Assembly (NCBI GenBank): GCA_963920665.1
Contig: OY987265.1
Span: 22,387,001-22,451,000 of the forward strand
Source of the DNA: Straminergon stramineum
Taxonomy: Eukaryota > Streptophyta > Bryopsida > Hypnales > Calliergonaceae
DNA: 64,000 bases
Direction: 5' to 3'
Notes under the pieces: model-generated
Seen by the model: only the letters and a program-made list of their open reading frames with translations
Database searches by the model: none
What the model was told of the DNA's origin: nothing
Position numbers and translations under genes: made by a program
In this document: positions 12,274-23,045 of the stretch, in pieces
Numbering within the stretch: the stretch's first letter is position 1
How the letters are laid out: every line of letters starts with the position of its first letter

Positions 12274-14321
12274 GGAGAACGATGCTAGGGTTGCTTCTGT
12301 GGCTCATTGCAGGGCCTGCCGTTGCTAGTAGGTTGGTGCAGGAAGAGTGGGTGCCAAAAGTTGACGATGAATTGGGAGCCTTGCTGACGGAGAACCCAGC
12401 TACTATGCAATTGGGACGTGAAGGAAGGGCGAAACTTGAGGTAGAAATCCATCCATAACGAAGCTCAGATGCATTCATTGTAAGATCGTGTTCAGACAGC
12501 TAGAAATCAAGCATTCGATGGTGCTGATTAATTGCCTAGCATCCACTCGAACTCTTGCAAGCTCAATTCTCTCTTGTGGACTAGTCAAGGATGAATCTGT
12601 CATGAAACTGGTACAGGGCTCTCTAACTTGAATCTGCAGGGACGGGGAGTAAATGGAAGAAAAGGTGGAGGATATGCACACGGCCATGGTGGAGCTTTCC
12701 CAAGTTTTCTGACGGAGGACCCGGCTTCCAGGTCTGGGAACTTGGAACACGAGGTAGAGATGATCTTCCGTAACCAGGCAAACTTGGTATATCCTGTTCA
12801 GAAAGCATTCAATAATATCAAGCTTAATCAATTGCAAAGCATCCAGTCCAACTCATGGAATCTTCATTCTCGCTTCTCGACTAGTCAAGGATCTGCCTCG
12901 ATCATGAAACTGACATAGGGATATCTGTCCTGAACCTGCAGGGATGGAGATTGAATGGAAGAGGAGAGCACGGAGCTACGCTTATTTCAAGTTTGCCAAA
13001 GGAGGGCCCGGCTTCCAGGGCCAGCAGCAACTCGGAACATGAAGGGAGGGTCCAACTTGAGGTAAACGTTAAATTGGCGATATTCCATTGGCCGTTTTGA
13101 CATTTACATTAGCTCGATGTACCAAATGATGTGCACATTCATATGCAAATTGCGTTTCATCCGCCAAATTACATTCCACCTCCATCACCCTCTAGTCTCC
13201 CGAAATCATTGCATTTCCTTCTTTGCTTGAGGATCCACCGCGCCATTTCAATGGAATTGCACTAATTTGACGAAACTGGCGTTGGTAGAGATAACTATTT
13301 CAATATTTACTCAGATACGTTGACATATCAAGTTCAGAGAAGCATTCTGTCACTGTAATTAATTGATTCATTGCCTAACATCCACACCAACTCATAAAAG
13401 CTCAATTCTCTTTTGCCTTGTTAAGGATCTGGCTAGCTCATGAAACTGACAGGGGTCCCGAATGAATCTGCAGAGAAGGAGATTAAATGGAAGAGGAGGA
13501 GGCAGAGGAAGAGGCGGACATGGCGGGGGCGGGGGAGGAAGAGGAAGAGGCAGAGGCAGGGACGACCATCGTCCTGGACAAGGGGGAGGGGATGATGACA
13601 AAGGAGACGATGAACGAGGCAAGCTTGCTCCTAAACTCTCAATCCGACCTTTAAACTTAGGCTACCGTAACTTCCAAAGAACCAAGGATTCGTGGTTTGA
13701 AAACGATCAATTCAATTGGCCATCTTGGGAAAAATCAGTAATTCAGATAAGGTCAATTACATATCCTGGCCTTAAAAAATCAGTGAAGAACATTGCATGT
13801 GTTGGTCAATAAAAAGCTGGGAAATTATGTTCGCATATGGAATGGAATGGGAAGTGAAGGGAGGGGTCCGGCCTCTACAGTAGCACTCTAATAAGAATAT
13901 ATATTCGTGTTAGAGTGGCCCAAGATGTCCTACACTGGAAGGAACCTTAATTCATGGAAAACGAAACAGTCCCCTGCTTGCCTGCCTTGAAGTTCAAGAA
14001 TGTTATGTTCAAACCGCAGGTTCATATGACATCATTTTGCCATATTTGGGGTTCAAATACTGGCCTGCACCAAGACCAAGAAATCAATCTATGAACCCGA
14101 AGTCATATATGGTATATTGAGATGTATCTGCGTTCACAGGTGGAGGAGGTGGTGGAGGAGGCGGTGACGGAGGGACTGGAATCTGCATTGGCTACTGTCC
14201 TGGTGGTGGCACAGGAGGTGGCGGTGGCGGCGGTGGAGGAGGATCATCATCTTCAGCTTCCACCCAAAGCACCACGATGACTCCGGCCCCTGTAACTTCA
14301 CCAAATACGACAATACCTTGA
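12267..14321 (+). CDS. Secreted glycine-rich protein gene with duplicated exons
   Basis: Exons inferred at 12267-12440, 12640-12753, 12942-13061, one starting 13474, and a last one at 14140-14321. Exon 1 encodes a convincing signal peptide (MLGLLLWLIAGPAVA, likely cleavage after residue 20), so the product is probably secreted, perhaps to the wall. Exons 1-3 all end in phase 0 with GAG before GTAGA/GTAAA, and exons 2-4 each follow a CTGCAG acceptor and open with a diverged G-R-x-x-N-G-R peptide. Exon 4 is Arg/Gly-rich with a DDHRPGQGGG part. Its 3' end is unresolved: the last exon needs a codon split after one base, and 13666 (before GTAACT) is one candidate. The last exon encodes poly-Gly, TGICIGYCPGG and a Ser/Thr/Pro-rich tail. 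Family unknown. The gene model is inferred from splice signals and exon similarity only. Confidence 0.5.
12478..13476 (+). repeat. Three intron-plus-exon tandem units
   Basis: Intron ends at about 12478-12639, 12783-12941 and 13325-13473 are recognisably the same sequence, sharing phrases such as GTTCAGA, GACTAGTCAAGGAT, CATGAAACTG and CTGCAG at the acceptor. Each leads into a related exon. This is tandem multiplication of an intron-exon module. Confidence 0.8.
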
Positions 14322-14802
14322 CATTGAAATGCCTTCGGAAACGAACGTACGTGCAACACAGAGAATCAAGCTTGGGGAGAATGTGTAGCAAATTTATCGG
14401 AACATTATTTAAATATCGAATGTGGCGATTTAGCGCACAGCAGCAATAATTTCTACTCTAGACGCAAGTCAGCAGCTAGAGAGGAATTGATGACTTTTGT
14501 GAGCCTGTGGGGGCTACGTTTTGATGTCCAATTCGATCTCAGAGCTGCGGAGAAAAGGAAATGAGTAGGTTCTCTACAGCGACATCTTTTTATCGTTACA
14601 AACTCACAGAGACCTTGCATGTCTCCAGTGCATGTTATTTATAGCAGTGAACTAAATTTTTGTTTCCAGTATTCCTAAAACCTCTGTTCAATGGAGATTG
14701 AAGAATGGTATGTGTAGAACTTGAACAAAGTTTCGACCTCTTCTGGACTTGGTAATGGCTAGTATGTCTAATTAATGTCTAATGGATCGAGAATTGAACC
14801 TA

Positions 14803-15103
14803 GGCGGAGATGGAGAAGACGGAGGATACGGTGGTGACGGTGGGATGGTGGTGGAAGAAGTGGGAATATATGCATTGACTTTTCTCCATTGCAAGCCTCG
14901 ATCAGCTTGAAAGTTTGAGTAATAATTCCGTCTTCATTTGACTAGAAGGAGAAGATGGAAATCGCAACATCACTCCCTTTGTGGTAGAGTATGATGAGAT
15001 CGTCACCCCTATCACGTGACTACTCTCACAAGTTTGAGGTCAAAGTCCTATGAGGCTGCTTGCAGATAGTGCTCCAGTACCAAGTCCTGGAATGATGCAA
15101 GGC
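14803..15103 (+). pseudogene. Decayed fragment of the glycine-rich gene
   Basis: The GGAGATGGAGAAG stretch and the following GGTGGTGACGGTGGG match exon 1 of the gene at 710-1709. They run directly, through a large deletion, into a remnant of exon 2 (GTGGGAATATATGCATTGAC, where ICIGFCP has become ICIDFSP) and then into the duplicated 3' flank. The frame shifts and most of the gene is missing, so this is a non-functional duplicate. Confidence 0.75.
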
Positions 15104-16540
15104 TTCTTAGTCATGTAGAAAGTGAAACAATGATCTAGATTGAAAGTGGCTTGTGCCAATGGATTTGGCTCAATAAAAATACAAACTTTTGTAAATATTG
15201 CATATATCAATTTATGCACTTAATATGTCAAATACACAAAAACACTATGTTGCAAACCAAAGTGGGCTTTTCAAACCTTTCAAGATTAATGAATCCTTTT
15301 TCGGACATTTTAGCTTATATCTTTATACAAACATATTCTTTTTGCCAATTTCATCAAATTGGTCTTAAAGAATGGTCCTTTAAGAATTCAAAATTTTTTT
15401 GGGAAGAATGATAAGGTATTTGGACAAAACATTAGCTTGAAGCATTGCATTCATTATTCAAAATATAGCTATTGGAGAATTTAGCAATTAAGATATTCTT
15501 GTAAATGAATCAAAGATAATCTTCAAATTTGTCATTATGAAAGGGCATCTTTTAAAGTTTCAAGAATTATTTGGATTGAATGACAAGTTATTTAGAGAAA
15601 ATATTGGTTGGAAGCACTTTATTCATCATCCCAAATATGGAGGTCAAAGCACTAAAGAAATAAGATATTCTTGTAAGGGAAACAAAAATAATCTCCATGT
15701 GATGCACACAAGATATTAAGTGCTTGAGAGATAATATAGTAACTAATCTTCTAAAGAATTGGGGTGTTTTGAAGAGAAGTCGTCAAAAATTGCCAATTAC
15801 TAATGTATGAAGAATTCAAAATAAATCTTTTATCCACTTTAACTGATTAAAAGTGAAGTATACCATTATAATATAGTGTGGAAATTTTTTAACCTATTTC
15901 ACTATGTTGATTGCAAGAATATTATATTTGAAATGAGGAATTTTTTCCAAACCTATGAGACAAAGGTGCAAGACCTTGAGTTGTCTTGAAGTAAGACTTT
16001 TACTCTATACACACTTAAGCCTCTACACCATTGAGTAGGAAATTTTCTTAGATATGAGTATGCAAAAATAAGAAGCAATCAAGGTGTGCACCTTACTCAA
16101 AATCATCCTACAATAAGAGTAGGTCCAATAAATTGGCAATACAAAAGTCACTTTTTAATGATTTCTTGAGCTTTGGGGAATTTTCTTTAAGCAACTCTCC
16201 TTAGTTAACCTAGTTCTTGAAAAAATGCCATGTCACTACCACTCAAGAACGTCATGCCCCAACTCAATTTTGTAGACAATTACTAAACTTCAGCAGCACC
16301 TCCCTATTATGACATGGTCTCATATTACATTCTAAAATACCATACATATGGCTTGCCATAATACCATTGACTATGGCATACTTGTCACACATTCAACAAC
16401 GAAAGAGTTGAAACCTCAAGTGGTGAGATTGTAGAGGTTCACATGTAGCACATTCAAAAATTCAACCCAAATTTGACTAGGCTCCGCCAATTTCAAACTC
16501 TAGGTGTTCAACATTCAATTACTCCACCAATGCTTTCAAA
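15104..16540. other. AT-rich spacer with a diverged tandem duplication
   Basis: No gene recognised. Segments at about 15418-15540 and 15585-15710 are diverged copies (shared AAGATATTCTTGTAA and a motif around GGAAGCA(C/T)T). The rest has no structure that I can identify. Confidence 0.55.
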
Positions 16541-16719
16541 ATGATTCATACGCCCTGCCAAGAAATGTCCTGTTCATTTTGTGAGAAGATTATTTTCCAC
16601 AATCTTCTCCTAGTGCATGAAATCTGCATAATCGATGATTACAAATTTTTCATCCATCAATCAAACATTTCATCCATTTCTAGCCTGGCATTTCCTTTGG
16701 GCAATCTCCTTGTTATCAA

Positions 16720-16772
16720 GAATTCTGAAAATAAACAGGTTGACGAAGAATGCTTGTTTATTTTCAGAATTC
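16720..16772. repeat. 18-bp perfect inverted repeat (hairpin)
   Basis: Arms at 16720-16737 (GAATTCTGAAAATAAACA) and 16755-16772 are exact reverse complements around a 17-base loop. It lies about 1.1 kb upstream of the dehydrogenase start codon. The stem does not extend far enough to look like a plant pre-miRNA. Confidence 0.9.
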
Positions 16773-17896
16773 CCAACACCTGATGAAAACTCTCCAGCGT
16801 CTGAAAACTCCAACTCATGGAAACAGCCATGGCTCCTCCAAATTGCTGCAAACACCCTGACTGCCACCGAACGAGAAGCAGTGCATTGCGTTGACAAAGT
16901 CTCCAACCTCCAAAAGAAACGCAAAAGAAGGCCTAAAACCCTAAACCCTGTAACCCTGTAACCCTGTTTGGATAATGAGAACCAGGGTCAGTCTCATCCT
17001 TCGAGGTTCATCCTAACTTTACGTCCGCACACATTTGGCTTGCCTTGCATCCTGGCCACACTTGCGTTGCAGCACTCAATTGGGGCATGAGAAAAACAAT
17101 CAGTCCAGCACTGCAACAACAAAGACACTGTAATGTATTGCGTTGACAGAATCCGAATCAATTGAGCGCAAGTAAATCCTAAACCCTGAATCTTGGACTC
17201 CTAAACCTTGGATTTCAGGGTTATTTCCGCACTTTGGATAATACGTAACTGGATCTGGGAGTTATCCTACGAAGTTCATCCTCTTGCGAAGCGCACGCCC
17301 TTCAGTGGGCTCCCCTTGTTTCCTTGCAGTGCACCATAGCCACTCGTCCCGTGCAAGCGAATTCGGCACTGGTTACCCTGCCTAAGTTATACGGAGTAAA
17401 AGGTATTGCGCACCCTTCGCGTGCAAGTCCAGTTCTCGCCTTGCGCCCATTGCCAATTTTAGCTCGAGGATGATCCGTGGCAGCAGAAGCCGACGATGGC
17501 AGTGACGACGCTGGAGTGACGAGCTGCAGTGTGTTCCAGCAAGCGAGCGAACACGGGGCGCACCTTCTTCAATCAAGCTCGCGCATGGCACGCGCCCTCG
17601 CAACTTTGGGTATGAATTCGAAGTCACAATATGGGTTTTGGAGCTGAATCGCTTCAACCATTGACCTCGAAGGTTTTGGCAATCGGGTTCCTGACAATTT
17701 TCTGGTCTTGACTTTGATTTTCTGGTTCTGGGTTTGATTTTCTGGGGATAGTTTTGGTTTTGGGGCTAGGGTTTTGATGGTAATGAAGCTCGCGCCCCAT
17801 GGCGAAGTGTTGTGGGGCAGGCGAGGGATGAGAGTGATGATGACACGACTAGGTTAACGCACTCAAAAGCTCAAAAATTTCGTCACCCCCTTCGCA
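16773..17896 (+). promoter_or_regulatory. Upstream region of the dehydrogenase gene
   Basis: The region carries telobox-like motifs (ACCCTAAACCCTG and ACCCTG repeats at about 16939-16970, and more AAACCCTGAA near 17180). Telobox-type elements are known in promoters of many plant housekeeping genes. Part of it is duplicated: TGCATTGCGTTGACA near 16880 recurs as TGTATTGCGTTGACA near 17130, and the following GGATAAT..GTTCATCCT block also recurs. No clear TATA box was found close to the start codon. Confidence 0.4.
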
Positions 17897-20189
17897 ATGG
17901 CTGCCACTAGTTTCACGGTGACCTTTGGGATTCGCAGTAGCGCCTTCTCCAGTGCCTCCTCGTCGTCGTCGTCGTCGTCGCAGTCTTATGATGGGGACGC
18001 AACCCCAAAGGCCGTGCTTGCATTAGGAAACACTTCCAACAGACCACGTCGTGTCGCATTGAAGACTTCCCGTGTCGAATTCCGGGTTCAGTGCGCGAAT
18101 TCCTTCGTCTGCCATTTCGGGACGACGAGTCGGCATTGCAACGGCTCGATTGCGTCCTTGAAAGAGCATGACCTCGTGGACACAACATCAGAAGATGCCC
18201 ACGAGGACACCTTTCGTCAATTGATTGCCGAGGAGGAGCCACACATGTTTCGTCAATTGATTGCTGAGGAGGAGCCAGACAATGCCGTCACAAGCTCTGC
18301 GTGTCTGAGCTCAGAGACGAGCTTAGAGAAGAACAGAACCAGCAGCCCAGCAGCCTCTCCGTTTCTCTTCACCCGCAACAAGGAGGAGCGCAAGGTGGTG
18401 CGCACGGCTTGGGAGAAGCTGGTCCGTTGGTCTCGCTCCTGGCAACTCATGAACGCGCGGCGCAAGAACGCGCTCAAAAAAACGAAGAAAGTGGTGGTCC
18501 TTGGCGGGGGCTCCTTCGGCACCGCCATGGCGGTTCTCCTCGCTCGCAACAAAGCCGACATGAATGTCACCCTTCTTCTCCGCGACTCCACCATCTGCGA
18601 CTCCATCAACGACCACCACATGAATGCAAAGTATTTTCCCCGTCACCACTTACCTAAAAATGTCACGGCCACCACGGATCCCCAACTGGCGCTCCAAGAC
18701 GCACAGTACTGCGTGCACGCCATTCCAGTGCAATCTAGCTCGGCGTTTCTTCACGCCATAGCCGAGCACGTCCCTGCCACTCTCCCGTTTCTGTCTGTGA
18801 GTAAAGGGCTTGAGCTTTCCACACTGGAGATGATGTCGCAGCTCATCCCGCGCGCGTTGAACAACCCCAGGCAACCTGTGGCTGTGATTTCGGGCCCTTC
18901 GTTTGCAATTGAGCTCATGGACGAGCTTCCGACGGCTATGGTGGCAGCCTCAAGAGACAAGGAGCTTGCGAAAGCGTGCCAGCAACTCTTGGCGTCACAT
19001 TACCTGCGTGTGAATACGTCCACGGACGTGGTGGGGGTGGAGATGGCGGGCGCGTTGAAGAATGTGCTTGCAATTGCAGCTGGAATTGTGGAGGGGATGC
19101 ATTTGGGGAACAATTGCATGGCGGCCTTGGTGGCGCAAGGGTGTAGTGAGATTCGGTGGCTGGCGGAGAAGATGGGCGCCAAGTCGCATACGCTTTCGGG
19201 ACTCTCGGGGTCGGGGGATATCATGCTCACTTGTTTTGTGAGTTTGAGCCGCAACAGGTCGGTGGGGGTGCGGTTGGGATCTGGCGAGAAGCTGGAGGAC
19301 ATTCTCAGCTCCATGAATCAGGTTAGAGATCGTCTGAATCTTCTCAAAGTTATTTCTGGCTCATTTTGCCAAGTTTTCGCAGCTATGCTCGATGAAACAG
19401 GTTAGGGATCTCATATCTTCTATCAGAATTAGCGAAATGGCAACATCCTTGATAGCCTTTTGTGACAGATTCTTCAGTAATTTGTAGCGACTTTCTGTAC
19501 TTGAATGCTTTTTCTGTCTCATTTTACCGTTCTTTGGTATCTAAGCTCGATGAATCAGGTTAGAAATCTTCTTCATTCTCTCAGAATTAGCGAAATTATT
19601 ACAGCTTCGGTAGCCTTTAGTGACAGATTCTTCAATAATTTGTAGCAACTTACAGCGCTTGAATCTCTGTCTGGCTCCTTTTGCCGTTTTTTGGTAGCTA
19701 AGCTCGATGAATCAGGTTCGAGATCTTTCATATTCTCTCAGAATTAGCGAAATTGCTATAGCCTTGATAGCCTTTTGTGACTGGTTCTTTGATAATTTGT
19801 AGCAACTCACTGTATTTGATGACAGATTTCTGGCCCATTTGCATTTGTTGGTAGTAAAGTTAGATTTGGTATTGTTGATGAAGCTCTTTCAGTGGGGGAC
19901 GGCGCAACTGCTCTAGTTGACAGTCGACAAGTCCTACACTTTGGAGTGGCTAATTGAAGCATTCTTTAGCTAACATTGTCAAATCTTGAATCTGAATTGT
20001 GAATTTGTTTTTGTGGTGAATCAGGTGGCGGAGGGCGTGGCTACAGCTGGTGCCGTGATCTCGTTGGCGAAGAAGTACCGCGTGCAGATGCCCATATTGA
20101 CGGCCGTCGCCAGGATCCTCGACAACGAGCTCACGCCCAAGACGGCCGTCATGGCGTTGATGAGCCTTCCTCAAGTCGAGGACGTTTGA
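17897..20189 (+). CDS. NAD-dependent glycerol-3-phosphate dehydrogenase, probably plastidial
   Basis: Exons 17897-19321 and 20025-20189 join in phase 0 at CAG|GTTAGA and TCAG|GTG, giving 529 residues. The enzyme interconverts dihydroxyacetone phosphate and glycerol-3-phosphate with NAD(H); in plant plastids this supplies the glycerolipid backbone. Residues 198-210 (KVVVLGGGSFGTA) are the Rossmann dinucleotide-binding loop. The GpsA-type substrate-domain signature follows, with VEMAGALKNV placing the probable catalytic Lys at 388, then NNCMAALVAQG and LSGSGDIMLTC. The short second exon supplies the conserved VAEGVATAGAV helix and the C-terminus. The first 197 residues are far longer than in bacterial GpsA; the Ser-rich start (eight or more consecutive Ser from a TCG repeat) suggests a chloroplast transit peptide. 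The leader also holds a tandem FRQLIAEEEP duplication. The intron contains copies of its own 5' splice site. The ATG at 17897 is the first in frame and has a good plant context. Most similar family in Arabidopsis by memory: plastid GLY1/SFD1-type GPDH. Confidence 0.93.
17958..17981 (+). repeat. TCG trinucleotide repeat encoding poly-Ser
   Basis: A run of TCG/CGT triplets in the transit-peptide region encodes consecutive serines. Length variation here would alter only the targeting leader. Confidence 0.85.
18211..18281 (+). repeat. In-frame duplication of a 10-residue peptide
   Basis: TTTCGTCAATTGATTGC recurs 36 bases later, encoding FRQLIAEEEP twice within the non-catalytic leader of the dehydrogenase. 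Confidence 0.92.
19310..19860 (+). repeat. Intronic tandem repeats copying the 5' splice site
   Basis: The exon-end sequence CTCSATGAATCAG|GTTAGA recurs with donor positions at 19322 (authentic), 19401, 19559 and 19716. The latter units are about 158 bases long and share CTCAGAATTAGCGAAAT and GACAGATTCTTCA.. AATTTGTAGC. The copies are diverged but keep the CAG|GT core (19716 reads GTTCGA). Confidence 0.9.
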
Positions 20190-21053
20190 TTTTTAGTTTA
20201 TTTCTTTTAGTCTTGATTAGAGTTAGAAGTTGCCAATTTATACCATTCATCACATTCTTTAGCTTAAGATGTCAATCTTTGAAATGGGAACCATCTTGGA
20301 TTCTTTAGCTAAAGCTGTCAAACTCTGAATGGGAATCAGCTTGGATTTTTATTAGCGACAGGTTTCAAACTTTCAATGAAAACTGGTTGGATTCCTGGGG
20401 TGCTGTGTTTGTGGTCGTAGGATATTAGGGAAAATCAGAATAGGATTAGAATTGACCCAACTTTGGAGGGTGCACCTGAAATGGTCTATAGAATGTTCTG
20501 AATCAGTAAACCTGATTCAATTCTTTGTCGGTCTTTCGACTGAGTTGGAGTGTTTTTTGTTGCATGAGACATTGTAACATCGTTTTGCTCGTACTGTCAA
20601 ATCTTGCATGGGAATTGGCTTGGATCTTTAGGGGTGATATTTTGTGGATTAGAAATAGAATAAAGATTGGCCCAACTTTCAAGGGTGCATGCTAGTTGAG
20701 TCACAGATGTCTGCCGTTAAACTTTGAGTGACATCATCTTTTTGTTGTACATTCTTGAGCTCCAAGTGTCAAACTTTGAAAGTGAAGTAAGCTTAGATTG
20801 GATTCGTAGGGATGATATGTTAGTGATGATTTGATATTTGAAAGTAGCAGAAAAGAAAAAAAGTTCAACTTTTGCCAAAGATTCTTAAGTCTCGGGAGTT
20901 GAGCAAAGATTCTTAAGTATTCAATCACCAGTAAAGAGATTGAGAGTAACTGCAGCCTCTTTTTGAAGTTGACGTGAAAACAGGCAGAATTTGGTTTTAG
21001 GGGCTGACTCTTTGACATTATCATTTTAGACATTGAAGACTCATTGAGAAGCC
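20190..21053 (+). repeat. 3' flank with recurring short repeats
   Basis: A phrase like TTCTTTAGCTAAAGCTGTCA followed by AAACTYTGAATGGGAA and CTTGGAT recurs near 20255, 20301, 20347, 20583 and 20750, and once inside the intron near 19960. A longer unit (CCCAACTTTGGAGGGTGCA versus CCCAACTTTCAAGGGTGCA) is repeated about 213 bases apart. No gene is present. Confidence 0.7.
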
Positions 21054-21057
21054 TTAA

Positions 21058-21298
21058 CCCATGAGTGCCCAGAGCGTATTTTCCAAAATCCAGAGCGAAT
21101 AGAACTCATTCCAATCAAACTATCAACTAAAATGAGATCCATAGAAATTGACCGTACCGATTGGTAATGGAGACAAGTCCGGAGTGTGTGGGGAAAGGAT
21201 AAATAATTTTACCATATCATTGAAAAGATTATAATAGTCAAAAAGGGAAACCTTTCATTTTGGAGAGGTTGGATTTGAGGTGTTGGGGTGCTTAGGGG
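21058..21298. mobile_element. Possible short TTAA-flanked element
   Basis: Begins CCCATGAGTGCCC after TTAA and ends GGGGTGCTTAGGGG before TTAA. The right end, reverse complemented, closely matches the left end of the element at 22153 (CCCCTAAGCACYCCAACA). The left terminus is a poorer match, so this may be a deletion derivative or a chance pairing. Confidence 0.45.
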
Positions 21299-22152
21299 TT
21301 AATAATATTGGTTTAAGCTTGATTGTGCATGTAGTGTACAATCTTCCATATTTGTGAAGCAGTTAGGAGCAAGAAATTGTTACATAGATGAGTAACCAAT
21401 AGGTAGTTCTTGATTGTTAATAAAATTGTCATTGTTGATGAAAATTCTATTAGCTAATTACATCCCCAACATCCACATTCATCTCTTTGATCATCACCAA
21501 TGAAAATAAGAGTTCAAATTTTCCCCATACACACTCAATACTAGAGAGAATAAAAACATATTTGACTGCTACCGGTATATGTGGGACCATAGATTATAAC
21601 ATTTTATTATGACAAACGAATATATTTTTTGTTTTATTGGAAGTATGGAATTCATTAAAAATCTAACCAACCCAAAGTTTTTGCATTAGTAGATTATTAG
21701 ACCATGATATTTTTATAGAGCTTCAAAAACTAGAGCCCTTTCCCTTGTTATTTCACATTTAAGCTTTGTTTTAGCTCAATTCATGGTAACTTTCACATAA
21801 TTATCTACAATCAAATCTAAAACCCTTATTGACTTGGCACTTTCATGTTTTTCAAGACTTTGCAAATAAATATTGCAAATTTACAATGTTCTAAGTGATG
21901 TCCTCCCAAACATCACCAATATTGCTATCATCACCTCATTTTTTTACTAATATTCCTATGTTTAATGCAACATCATACAAAATCTTGCCTCCTATAGGTT
22001 CAGTTTCTCTACTGGTCAAAGATGTTTCCCAAAACATGCATGTTTTCAATTAGTATTACAAAAAATGCATGTTTCCTCTAGTAGATGTTGCTTTCTTTAG
22101 AACTAGTGTTACCATATATGAATAAAGGGCAGAATTGGTACATCTTTATTAA

Positions 22153-22734
22153 CCCCTAAGCACTCCAACATCCATTTTCAGGACAATGAATAGATTGAAA
22201 CTTGAGTTTCATCTTCCTAACTACTTGGATGAAAGTTATTCTAATTTGTAGAGATACATTATGAAGATATTGTCCTATCTAGGGGTTGGATTTGGTGTTA
22301 CTAGAGTACAATTTTTTTTTAAATTACAAATGTGCATGGATATCAAGTAGTTGACCAAACCAAAATTGCATTGACCCTAGTTCAAAACTACATTTGGCAA
22401 AATGAGGTCATAGATTTGAAGAACAAAAAAATTTCAAAAAATCACCATGTCAAGAGAACCTTACTTCAAATCTGTTCCAACAAATTTTACTCAAAAAGTG
22501 ATAATATTTTGCTTGGAATCAAAATTTGAAGGAATTTTGGAATTTCTCTTTTAAAATTAAATTTTTTTTTTTGTGATAGCATTGATGAATCTAACCATAT
22601 AGATGGAATCTACAAATTAAAATCTACACTTTTTATTTTTATATCAATTCCAAAACATGCTTCCAAGTAGCACTTTACAATGATTTTAATTTTTGAAATT
22701 GTCAATTTTGGGGATCAATCAAGACATTTAGGAA
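22153..22734. mobile_element. TTAA-flanked non-autonomous element, copy B1
   Basis: Begins CCCCTAAGCACTCCAACATC after TTAA (22149-22152). Its body is alignable with the element at 41219-41797, sharing GTTGTTGTCCTATCTA-like and TTGGATTTGGTGTTACTAGA segments. The right end is decayed (TTTAGGAATTAA instead of TTTAGGGGTTAA). No coding region. Confidence 0.65.
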
Positions 22735-23045
22735 TTAAATATTTAATTTTTTACCAAAAAAAAGTTTTTGAAAATATTAAAATTAATTTTTGGTAATATT
22801 TATTTTTTCTTCCATAGAATGATAATTTAAAATAAGAATAATTTTCCAAAAAAATTGGCATCTATTTTTGGAATTATTTCTTGCCAAACCTATCCTAAAA
22901 CTACAACATCTTTTTCCTATGAAAATCCAAAAATAGTCATTTTGTAATCTTTTGAATCTCAAAAAATATTCTATGAATTTTCAAAGTTTAAGATATATAG
23001 TACCTACTAATTCCACTAAACTCCCTTTAAATGATCATCTCTTAA

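Noticed and set aside
12239..12837. Several minus-strand frames opposite the glycine-rich exons
   Set aside because: They shadow plus-strand exons and introns; no domain is seen.
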